From positions 1 through 61,572 of the forward strand of contig JBCBUY010000010.1 in the NCBI GenBank assembly GCA_039817885.1: a DNA stretch of 61,572 nt. Direction: 5' to 3'. The notes beneath the pieces were generated by a model. It had not been told where the DNA came from and did not search any database. It saw only the letters and a list, made by a program, of their open reading frames with translations. A program made the position numbers and the translations under genes. Numbering within the stretch: position 1 is the first letter of the stretch; every line of letters starts with the position of its first letter. Of this stretch, positions 54,960 to 61,572 are shown piece after piece. Source of the stretch: CALLCD01 sp039817885 (GTDB taxonomy: Bacteria > Pseudomonadota > Alphaproteobacteria > Caulobacterales > Hyphomonadaceae).

Positions 54960-56474
54960 ATGACGCGCATTCTCTCCGGTCGCCAGACGCTGCGTCGCCT
55001 CGATTCCATGATCGCGGACACGCGAGAGGCTCTGGCGGATGCCATATCCGCGAACGATGCGGCAGACACGCGGCGCGCAGAGGTGCGCGATGAGCAAATT
55101 GCAGCCTTCCGTGCCCTCGCCGATGTTCGCATGGACCTGATCACGAACCTGACCGACCTCGACCAATTGCACCGAGATGCCATCACGCTTCTTGCGCAGC
55201 AGGATGAGTTTGTCGCCGAGGCAGCCTCCAGGATCGAGACCGCGTCACAACGGATCAAAGACCTGGAAGACCAACGATCCCACCTTGCCGAAACGCTGGA
55301 CCGCGCCATCGAGACATATGAGGTCCGGGTTGCGGAAATCGAGGCGACGCTGGCGGAAACGCCGGCATATCAAACCCTCCTAAAAGCCAGTGAAGACAGC
55401 GCATCTGTCGTGTCCCGCGCGGAGCAGAAGCTTGCCCTGGCGCGCAATGATCGGCGGGACAAGGGCGCGCCCTATCAGGCTGATCCGCTCTTCATGTATC
55501 TCTGGAACCGGACATTCCGGACGCCAGACTATAAGGCAGGAGCGTTTGTTCGGGTCTTGGATAATTGGGTCGCCGGCCTGTGCGGCTATGACAAAGCGCG
55601 GGCCAATTATGCTCGGTTGACAGAGCTTCCAGACCGCCTCGCGGAGCATGTCGAGCACGTCACAACATCTCACAGCGCCGCGGTCGACGCGTTGGAATCT
55701 GCCGAAGCGACGGCGTTGTCTGACGGCGGGGCGGACGATTTGAAAGCCAATGTCGACGAGTTGCGGCAGAATCTCGACGCCATGGAGCCTGAGATCGAAG
55801 CCGCAGAGCTTATCCATATGCAGGCTGTGGACGCCCATGACCGCGCCCTCGACAACGGCTCTGGACCGGCCCAAAAGGCCAGACTCCTTCTGGAAAACGG
55901 TTTGAAATCAATGAGTTTTCCGGATTTGCGCATCCTTGCTGCCGAGACGCTGGAGCTGGAGGACGACCGCATCGTCGATGCCCTGGTCAAACTGCGCGCC
56001 GAGGAAATGTCGCTCGAGCTTGAAATGGAGCGCAATCTCCGCCTGCCCGGCCGCCGCCGCAAAGATCTGGAAATGCTCGAACGCCTTCGCCGCCGGTTCA
56101 AACGTGACCGCCTCGACAGCCATTACGCCACCTTCAAAGCCTCCACCGTCGACACGATTTTACGCGGTTTGCAGCGCGGCGATATGGATGAGACACGGGC
56201 ACTCCGCCAGCTCTCCCGCGCGGTCAGACGACGAAAAACCAAAGCACCACAAGGCTTTGGTGGGCGAAAGCGGCGCGACACATTGGGCCTGCCGGACGTG
56301 CTGGGCGATGTCATGTGGGAGGTCGCCAAGGAGGCTGGCCGCTCGCGCCGCTATGGCGGCTCGCCCTGGTCATCGGGCCGCACACGCCGCCGCGCGCCAC
56401 CCCGCTCTTTCCCGCGCAAGCGATCCGGCAGCGGCCGCAAAAGCGGCGGCTTCAAGACCGGCGGTGGCTTCTAG
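54960..56474 (+). CDS. Coiled-coil protein with basic Gly/Arg-rich tail (third gene of operon)
   Basis: This is a 504-residue protein from the ATG at 54960, five bases after the DUF6384 stop. Long coiled-coils (about 15-140, 240-310, 350-420) flank a small conserved core (PYQADPLFMYLWNRTFRTPDY). The C-terminus is basic and glycine-rich and ends FKTGGGF, a tail style also seen in surface or membrane-associated proteins. There is no signal peptide. I do not recognise a domain. It completes the operon with TelA-like and DUF6384 partners. Confidence 0.75.
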   Translation: MTRILSGRQTLRRLDSMIADTREALADAISANDAADTRRAEVRDEQIAAFRALADVRMDLITNLTDLDQLHRDAITLLAQQDEFVAEAASRIETASQRIKDLEDQRSHLAETLDRAIETYEVRVAEIEATLAETPAYQTLLKASEDSASVVSRAEQKLALARNDRRDKGAPYQADPLFMYLWNRTFRTPDYKAGAFVRVLDNWVAGLCGYDKARANYARLTELPDRLAEHVEHVTTSHSAAVDALESAEATALSDGGADDLKANVDELRQNLDAMEPEIEAAELIHMQAVDAHDRALDNGSGPAQKARLLLENGLKSMSFPDLRILAAETLELEDDRIVDALVKLRAEEMSLELEMERNLRLPGRRRKDLEMLERLRRRFKRDRLDSHYATFKASTVDTILRGLQRGDMDETRALRQLSRAVRRRKTKAPQGFGGRKRRDTLGLPDVLGDVMWEVAKEAGRSRRYGGSPWSSGRTRRRAPPRSFPRKRSGSGRKSGGFKTGGGF

Positions 56475-56530
56475 GGGCGGCGAGAAGCGGGGATAGATTG
56501 GTCTCTACCCCCTCAAACCAGGCTCTCAGT

Positions 56531-56562
56531 TTGACACCCACTTTTGGCGCGGTGGGTGTTTT
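56531..56562 (-). repeat. Dispersed palindromic repeat, exact copy (inverted)
   Basis: This is the exact 32-base reverse complement of 20970-21001. On the plus strand ACACCCAC (56534-56541) pairs with GTGGGTGT (56552-56559), followed by TTT, so it can also terminate the operon that ends at 56474. Confidence 0.9.
56534..56562 (+). terminator. Terminator-like hairpin after the TelA/DUF6384 operon
   Basis: An 8-bp stem with a ten-base loop followed by TTT sits 60 bases past the stop of the third operon gene. It uses the repeat sequence itself. Confidence 0.6.
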
Positions 56563-56594
56563 AGGGGGATTGAAGCCGGTCTGGCGTAGCCGGA

Positions 56595-56619
56595 GCGTTT
56601 GATCCGGGGGATCAAACGC
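56595..56619. repeat. 11-bp perfect inverted repeat
   Basis: GCGTTTGATCC (56595-56605) pairs with GGATCAAACGC (56609-56619) around GGG. It is one of several REP-like palindromes in the gap. Confidence 0.85.
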
Positions 56620-56906
56620 AGGCGAAAATGCCGCGGTAGAGGAGAGCCGGCACCCAGAATAGTCTATTCTCCGCCAACACCTGCGGAAGCAGGTGTCCAT
56701 GTCGCGTAAGAACAGACATGATCATTGGCAAATATGGCACCATGGATACCCGCTTTCGCGGGTATCTTCGGACATATCGAACCAATCTCAAACAATGCGT
56801 CATCCTCGGCCCCTAGGCCGGGGATTCATCTCGGATTGATAATGCAGGCGCTCGTGGTGCGGTTCGGAGCTGGATCCCCGATGGCTCTGCCATCGAGGAC
56901 GACGCC

Positions 56907-59819
56907 TCATCGCTCGGCCTCTACCTCCACGGGCTCCAGTTTTGCGAGGGTTTCCGCGCTCCAATGGTCCTTGCAGGGCTCATCGATGAGCGGCGCGCGC
57001 AGAACAGGGTAGTCGAGCAGATCCTGCTCCGAAAACTGAATGAAGCCGATCCCTTCCAGAGTCCGGCAGGCAATTTCCACCTGTTCGGCAGGGTCGGCCG
57101 ACATGATTGGCGGTACGGCCCAGAAACGCGCCGTACCATCGACAGACCCCGTCAGCACGGTCTCGCCATCGGGCAAAAAAACCGCAGATCGGATCTCGCG
57201 TTCATGGCCTTCAAAGCGCCGAAGCTCCTCGCCAGTAACCACGCTCCAAAGTCTAGCTGTACGATCTGCAGATCCGGTTAGTAAGGTCTCGCCATTGGGG
57301 GAAAATGCAACCGAATTGATGTATGCGCTATGACCCTTTAGATGCAGGAGCGGAGCGCCTGTCGCCGCGTTCCATAGGAACGCTATAGGACTGAGTGTTC
57401 CTGTTAGCACTGTTTCGCCATCGGGGGAGAACGCCACCGTCAAGACCCGGACCGAACTATGTTCGAAGCGCTGAAGCTCTTCGCCCGACGCTACACTCCA
57501 CAGCCGCGCTGTGTAGTCCTCAGCCCCGGTTAACACACGCTGCCCATCTGGGGAGAAGGCAAGCGATCGAAGTCGCCGCTCATGCCCCTCAAAGCGCTGA
57601 AGGGTTTCCCCCGTCATCACGTCCCAAAGCCGCGCTGTGTTGTCGCTCGACCCCGTCAGAACGCGCTCCCCATCCGGCGAAAACGCAACCGAGAAGACTG
57701 CGCCTAAATGGCCTTCAAAGCTCTGGAGAGCCTCGCCCGTCGCCACATCCCACAGCCGCGCCGTCTTATCGTAGGACCCAGTCAGCACGCGCTCCCCATT
57801 AGGCGAAAACATAACCGACCGGATCTCCGAACCGTGGCCCTCAAAATCCTGCAGTTCTTCCCCGGTCGCAACATTCCAGAGACGCGCTTTGTCAGTACCG
57901 ATCTCCGTCGACAAGATCTTACCGTCTGGAGAAAGAGCAAGGGATAGAGCCAACTCTTGATTACCGTCAACGCCCTGAGTGGGCTCCTCATTCGTGGCGC
58001 TCCAGAGCCGCGCTGTCCCGTCAGAAGACCCCGTCAGCACCGTCTTCCAATCGGGTGAAAATGCAACCGAGGTGACCGACCTCCCATGCCTCTCAAAGCG
58101 CTCAAGCTCTTCCCCCGTCGCCGCGCTCCAAAGCCGCACTGTCCCATCAGACGACCCCGTCAGCACCACCGTCTCCCCATCGGGCGAGAACGCCACGGAC
58201 AGGACCGAGCTCTCATGCCCCTCAAAGCTCTGGAGAGCCTCGCCCGTTTCCACGCTCCAGAGCCGCGCTGTATTATCGAAAGATCCGGTAAGTACGGTCT
58301 CTTCATCGGGGGAGAATGCCACGGACCAGACCGCATCGCTATGGCCCTCAAAGCTCTGAAGCTCCTCGCCTGTTTCAACGCTCCAAAGACGCGCTGTCCT
58401 GTCAGCCGAACCCGTCAGCAACGTCTCCCCATCGGGCGAGAACGCCACGGACAGGACCGAACCCCGACTCTCAAAGGTCTGGAGAGGCTCGCCCAAGGCG
58501 AAGCTCCAAAGACGCGCTGTCCCGTCACCAGCCCCTGTCAGCACGGTCTCTCCATTCGGGGAGAACGCCACGGACCGGACCGCCAGCCCATGGCCCTCAA
58601 AGCTCTGGAGGGCCTCGCCCGTTTCCACGCTCCAGAGACGCGCTGTGTTGTCATCAGACCCCGTCAGCACACGCTCCCCATTGGGCAAGAACGCCACGGA
58701 CAGGACCGACCTCTCATGCCCCTCAAAGAGCTGCAACGCCTCCCCCGTCGCCGCGCTCCAGAGCCGCGCTGTACCGTCATCAGACCCCGTCAGTATGGTC
58801 TCGCCATCGGGCGAAAAGGCGACGGAGGTGACCCGATCCTCATGCCCCTCAAAGATCTTTCGGAGCTCATTATTGATTAGCCCCCTCTCAATCGCAGCCT
58901 GCAGCGCGGCAAATCCCTCGCGCTGAAGCAGGGGTCTGATCCAGTTTCCGCGGCCGGCCGGATCGCCATGAAGAGCCGCATAGACAGCGCGGGTGTGAAA
59001 GCCTTTGTCGTTCATATCGCGGGCAGCAGCAGCGATCTGTGCGGCATTGGCCTTGGCAACGAGGACAGCGTTGCGCATGGACGAGATACTCATCAGAGCG
59101 GCAGCCACGACTAAAACCAGACCGACAGCAAAAATGGAAAAGGATTGCCGGAATTGTTTCCGCCGTGTCCTTTTCTCTGCTCTGACGCTGGCGTCCAGCC
59201 AGCGGGAAATGCCGGGCGAGACGGTCTCTGTCTCTGGCGCAGAGGTCGACCAGGTCTGCGCCTGTTCCAGGAGAATGCCGCTGAGCAGGCGGGCGGGCAG
59301 CTGGTCTGCCACCCATTCGCCGGCGCGTTCTTCATAGATGCGTTTCGAACGGAGCCAGTCGAGATCGAGGCGGAGGGCCTGTTCCAGCTTTCTGATGCCG
59401 CTGAAGAAGCCGGAATCCGGCAGGCCGGGATCAGTGTAGAAATGGACGTATTGCAGGCGGGAGAGGTCGTCCGGGACAGTTTGGTCGCCGAGGGGCTCCG
59501 GCAGGACGGGGATCATGCGCTTGTCGTGCTCGCGCGAATAGGTAACCTCGAACTCGCAGGGGCCGGAGGCGAGGAAACGCTCTGTGACCACGAAGACAAC
59601 ACTGTCGCATTGTTCGATGAGGGCGGTGAGGCGGTCCCGCCAGGGCTCGGCGGGGTTGATCTTCTGGGTGTCCATCAGGGGCTCGAAGCCCTGATCCTCA
59701 AGGGCCAGGTAGATCTGGCGAGCGAAGGCGAGATCGTCGCGGGCATAGGAGATGAAGACGCGCGCGCCCATTGCCGCATCAATACGGGCGGCGTCGATGG
59801 TCGCCGATGTGTCAGCCAT
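56907..59819 (-). CDS. TIR-transmembrane-WD40 protein
   Basis: This is a 970-residue protein. The TIR domain covers about 18-150 with FISYARDD (22-29), SVVFVVTERFLASGPC and the likely catalytic Glu91 in CEFEV, as in NAD-cleaving TIR enzymes. A membrane helix follows at about 227-248. A linker (about 250-320, VYAALHGDP) like those in STAND/WD40 proteins precedes fourteen 41-43-residue WD40 repeats (about 322-910), enough for two seven-bladed propellers. Repeat 8 is degenerate. No NTPase domain is visible. A role in signalled cell death or phage defence is inferred from TIR and sensor repeats. Downstream of coaBC (102-base gap). Confidence 0.88.
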   Translation of the reverse strand: MADTSATIDAARIDAAMGARVFISYARDDLAFARQIYLALEDQGFEPLMDTQKINPAEPWRDRLTALIEQCDSVVFVVTERFLASGPCEFEVTYSREHDKRMIPVLPEPLGDQTVPDDLSRLQYVHFYTDPGLPDSGFFSGIRKLEQALRLDLDWLRSKRIYEERAGEWVADQLPARLLSGILLEQAQTWSTSAPETETVSPGISRWLDASVRAEKRTRRKQFRQSFSIFAVGLVLVVAAALMSISSMRNAVLVAKANAAQIAAAARDMNDKGFHTRAVYAALHGDPAGRGNWIRPLLQREGFAALQAAIERGLINNELRKIFEGHEDRVTSVAFSPDGETILTGSDDGTARLWSAATGEALQLFEGHERSVLSVAFLPNGERVLTGSDDNTARLWSVETGEALQSFEGHGLAVRSVAFSPNGETVLTGAGDGTARLWSFALGEPLQTFESRGSVLSVAFSPDGETLLTGSADRTARLWSVETGEELQSFEGHSDAVWSVAFSPDEETVLTGSFDNTARLWSVETGEALQSFEGHESSVLSVAFSPDGETVVLTGSSDGTVRLWSAATGEELERFERHGRSVTSVAFSPDWKTVLTGSSDGTARLWSATNEEPTQGVDGNQELALSLALSPDGKILSTEIGTDKARLWNVATGEELQDFEGHGSEIRSVMFSPNGERVLTGSYDKTARLWDVATGEALQSFEGHLGAVFSVAFSPDGERVLTGSSDNTARLWDVMTGETLQRFEGHERRLRSLAFSPDGQRVLTGAEDYTARLWSVASGEELQRFEHSSVRVLTVAFSPDGETVLTGTLSPIAFLWNAATGAPLLHLKGHSAYINSVAFSPNGETLLTGSADRTARLWSVVTGEELRRFEGHEREIRSAVFLPDGETVLTGSVDGTARFWAVPPIMSADPAEQVEIACRTLEGIGFIQFSEQDLLDYPVLRAPLIDEPCKDHWSAETLAKLEPVEVEAER

Positions 59820-59921
59820 GGGTCTGCGCCCCCCTCATATCCACCCCGGGTTGCTTTTGCCGGATTTAACTTAGCAGGCCGCGCGGGGACGGCAAGGTTG
59901 CGGTGGGGTGGTTTAGGCGCG

Positions 59922-61148
59922 CTATTCCGCAGCGAGGTCGAGGCCTCTGCCGGGGCCGGTGAGCGCTTCGGCGATGCGATTGGCGAGGCGGCGGGCGACG
60001 TCCGTCTTGTCGAGGCGCGGCCAATGGTCGATTGTGGTGCCGGTGATCAGAGCGACTTCATTGCGGGGGCCGCCCATGACATCGCCGGAGACATCATTGG
60101 CGACGATCCAGTCGCAGCGCTTGCGCTTCAGCTTGTCTCGCGCATGGGCCTCAACATCATGGGTCTCGGCGGCAAAGCCGATGACAAGGTCCGGGCGCTT
60201 GTTCCGTTTGCGGGCAATGGTCGCCAGGATGTCGGGGTTTTCGGCGAGGGCGAGGGCTGGGGCGTCCTTGCTCTTGCCTTTGATCTTCATCTTCTTGTCG
60301 GCGCGGTCAGCGGGTCGCCAATCGGCGACGGCTGCGACGGAAATGAATACGTCAGCGGGAAGCGCGGTCTCACAGGCGGCCAGCATCTCGCGGGCGGTCT
60401 CGACGTCGACGCGGTCAACGCCAGGCGGAGTCTCCAGGTGAACCGGGCCGGACACCAGGGTCACACGTGCGCCGAGGTCCGCCAGCGCGCCAGCAATTGC
60501 ATAGCCCTGCTGACCAGAGGAATGGTTGGACAGAAAGCGGACAGGGTCGAGGGGCTCGCGGGTCGGGCCGGCCGTGATGAGTACGTGGTGCCCCGTTAGC
60601 GCGTCGCTGGCACCAAGCTGGCGTTCGATCTCCGCCGTGATCGCGTCGACCTCGGGCAGCCGGCCAGGACCGAATTCTCCGCACGCCATCGCGCCCTCGT
60701 CAGGGTCCATAATGGCAACCCCATCAGCGCGGAGCTGGGTGACATTGCGCTGGGTCGCGGCGTGCTGCCACATGCGGACATTCATCGCCGGAACCATGAG
60801 CACAGGCTTGTCGGTGGCCAGGAGCGCCGTTGAGGCGAGATCGTTTGCGAGGCCTGCGGTCGCCTTCGCCATCAGATCCGCTGTGGCCGGGCAGACCACA
60901 ACGAGATCGGCAGAGCGGGAGAGCTGGATGTGACCCATCTCAGCTTCGTCATCGAGGTCGAAGAGCTCGGTGAACACTTTCTCTCCGGACAGCGCCGAGA
61001 CCGATAATGGCGTGACAAACTCCGAACCGCCTTTGGTGAGAATGCAGCGCACCGCAATACCTCGCCGGCCGAGCGCTCGGATCAATTCGAGGCTCTTATA
61101 GGCTGCGATACCGCCGCCAATGATCAAAAGAACACGCTTTTCCGCCAT
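59922..61148 (-). CDS. coaBC: Bifunctional phosphopantothenoylcysteine decarboxylase/synthetase
   Basis: This is a 408-residue enzyme that joins cysteine to phosphopantothenate (CoaB) and decarboxylates the product (CoaC), two steps of coenzyme A synthesis. The FMN domain has GGGIAAYKSLELIR, SADLVVVCPATADLMAK, PAMNVRMW and CGEFGPGRLPE (substrate flap Cys). The synthetase domain starts at VLITAGPTREPLDPVRFLSNHSS and has the FAAET motif. Its length is standard. Confidence 0.95.
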   Translation of the reverse strand: MAEKRVLLIIGGGIAAYKSLELIRALGRRGIAVRCILTKGGSEFVTPLSVSALSGEKVFTELFDLDDEAEMGHIQLSRSADLVVVCPATADLMAKATAGLANDLASTALLATDKPVLMVPAMNVRMWQHAATQRNVTQLRADGVAIMDPDEGAMACGEFGPGRLPEVDAITAEIERQLGASDALTGHHVLITAGPTREPLDPVRFLSNHSSGQQGYAIAGALADLGARVTLVSGPVHLETPPGVDRVDVETAREMLAACETALPADVFISVAAVADWRPADRADKKMKIKGKSKDAPALALAENPDILATIARKRNKRPDLVIGFAAETHDVEAHARDKLKRKRCDWIVANDVSGDVMGGPRNEVALITGTTIDHWPRLDKTDVARRLANRIAEALTGPGRGLDLAAE

Positions 61149-61196
61149 GGGCCTTCAGATGCCAGTCTCGGGCCAATTATGCCAGCAAATCCTGAA

Positions 61197-61253
61197 AAAA
61201 CAGATGACGAAGCGGGTCAAATCCGCGCGATAGAATGTCTGCACATCTGTTTT
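61197..61253. promoter_or_regulatory. 10-bp inverted repeat upstream of the partial gene
   Basis: AAAACAGATG (61197-61206) and CATCTGTTTT (61244-61253) form a perfect inverted repeat separated by 37 bases, in the 264-base gap between coaBC and the next gene. It could be an operator pair or a chance palindrome; no clear promoter elements were identified. Confidence 0.35.
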
Positions 61254-61412
61254 CCTTGATCTTATCTTCACCCCATAATCGACCGTCTTTTCTCTGAAAC
61301 TATTGTAATTTTTCACAGCCAAGAAGTGCGCTAGTGTCGGTTTGCACGCAGGGGTTCATCGCAACCGAAGCAAATCAAACTCTCGTTTCGAGACTGATCG
61401 AGCAGGTGACAG

Positions 61413-61572
61413 ATGCAGGACGATCTCTTCCGGAAACAGGCGCTGCAGATTCAGAGCGTATGCAAAGAGATTTTTGGAAGGATTAAAAACGTAACGCTAC
61501 CGGCAGGGTTCTGGAGCACCGGGGCCTCGGTTTTATTTTTAGTAGCCTTGTTCGCTGTCAGCAAAAACGCGA
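61413..61572 (+). CDS. Partial protein, likely HlyD/CvaA-type secretion adaptor
   Basis: The window ends after 53 codons. The protein begins MQDDLFRKQAL, then a polar stretch with FGRI and LPAGFW, then a membrane helix (STGASVLFLVALFAVS). This layout matches the start of HlyD-like membrane fusion proteins of the CvaA type, which begin with a DLFR-x-EAL motif, a short cytoplasmic part and one helix. Such proteins pair with peptidase-containing ABC exporters. The composition is AT-richer than the backbone. The identity is an inference from 53 residues only. Confidence 0.5.
   Translation, partial: MQDDLFRKQALQIQSVCKEIFGRIKNVTLPAGFWSTGASVLFLVALFAVSKNA

Larger units (their letters stand above)
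56475..56906. other. 432-base intergenic stretch packed with palindromes
   Basis: There is no gene here. It separates the convergent coiled-coil and TIR-WD40 genes. It carries an exact copy of the dispersed repeat (56531-56562), an 11-bp hairpin (56595-56619), AGAATAG-T-CTATTCT (56656-56670), an 8-bp hairpin with GGAA loop (56677-56696), a 9-bp hairpin (56745-56766), a GATGAATCCCCGGCC-type inverted repeat (about 56801-56829) and CGATGGCTCTGCCATCG (about 56879-56895). Confidence 0.85.

Noticed and set aside
57020..58860. Possible CRISPR-like regular spacing
   Set aside because: The period of about 126 bases and continuous coding frame match WD40 repeats, not repeat-spacer arrays.
57395..58880. 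Several plus-strand frames with internal repeats opposite the WD40 region
   Set aside because: Their repeats come from the WD40 units on the other strand, which have a clear protein pattern.
59145..60599. 484-residue plus-strand frame opposite the TIR domain and coaBC
   Set aside because: It is antisense to two well-supported genes and has no recognisable domain.

Overview
The window is about 61.6 kb of an alphaproteobacterial chromosome of moderately high GC. It is most likely from the marine Hyphomonadales/Caulobacterales/Parvularculales sphere, but the sequence alone does not fix the genus. The evidence is the gene order rpsB-tsf-pyrH-frr-uppS-cdsA-dxr-rseP-bamA-skp-lpxD-lpxA-lpxI-lpxB, the use of LpxI rather than LpxH, the infA-maf-RNase E/G-yacG-tRNA-Phe block, the small proteins YacG and DUF2842, and a DUF374-waaA-lpxK-acyltransferase lipid A operon. 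Most operon genes overlap by ATGA-type junctions.

Layout. 1-1.2 kb: an AT-richer segment that opens with a perfect 38-bp inverted repeat, then a two-gene pair (a JAMM-like protein and a small secreted cysteine-containing protein) lying next to tRNA-Phe. 1.5-3.7 kb: infA operon on the minus strand. 3.8-6.5 kb: acyl-CoA ligase and a lipoprotein glycerophosphodiesterase. 6.5-20.8 kb: the large minus-strand translation, isoprenoid, phospholipid, outer-membrane and lipid A operon, from which fabZ is missing between lpxD and lpxA. 21-25.8 kb: TetR regulator, then the plus-strand DUF374-waaA-lpxK-lauroyltransferase operon. 25.8-44.5 kb: housekeeping and metabolic genes (RluB-type pseudouridine synthase, DUF2855, OmpA lipoprotein, amidohydrolase, a frameshifted zinc alcohol dehydrogenase, cupin, SYLF, APH-like kinase, ACT protein, purD, DUF481, dnaE, BamE-like lipoprotein, heme A synthase, DUF2842, acyl-CoA dehydrogenase). 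44.6-47.1 kb: three successive YceI genes, the last fused to a cytochrome b561 domain. 47.1-52.6 kb: Sua5/TsaC, an FAD-linked hydroxyacid dehydrogenase, TetR, and a GGDEF-EAL protein.

52.8-61.6 kb is the most unusual part. It holds a three-gene operon (TelA-like helical protein, DUF6384 membrane protein, coiled-coil protein with a basic Gly/Arg tail), a non-coding stretch packed with palindromes, a 970-residue TIR-transmembrane-WD40 protein with fourteen WD repeats (two possible seven-bladed propellers), coaBC, and the first codons of a probable HlyD/CvaA-type secretion adaptor cut by the window end.

The genes of the first half make the envelope together: dxr and uppS supply isoprenoid carriers, cdsA phospholipid precursors, lpxA/D/I/B/K with waaA and the acyltransferase make Kdo-lipid A, and bamA, skp and the BamE-like lipoprotein assemble outer-membrane proteins. 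A dispersed palindromic repeat, which acts as a plausible terminator in two places and lies inside ctaA in a third, links distant parts of the window. The best candidates for an undescribed system are the TelA/DUF6384/coiled-coil operon and the TIR-WD40 gene facing it.
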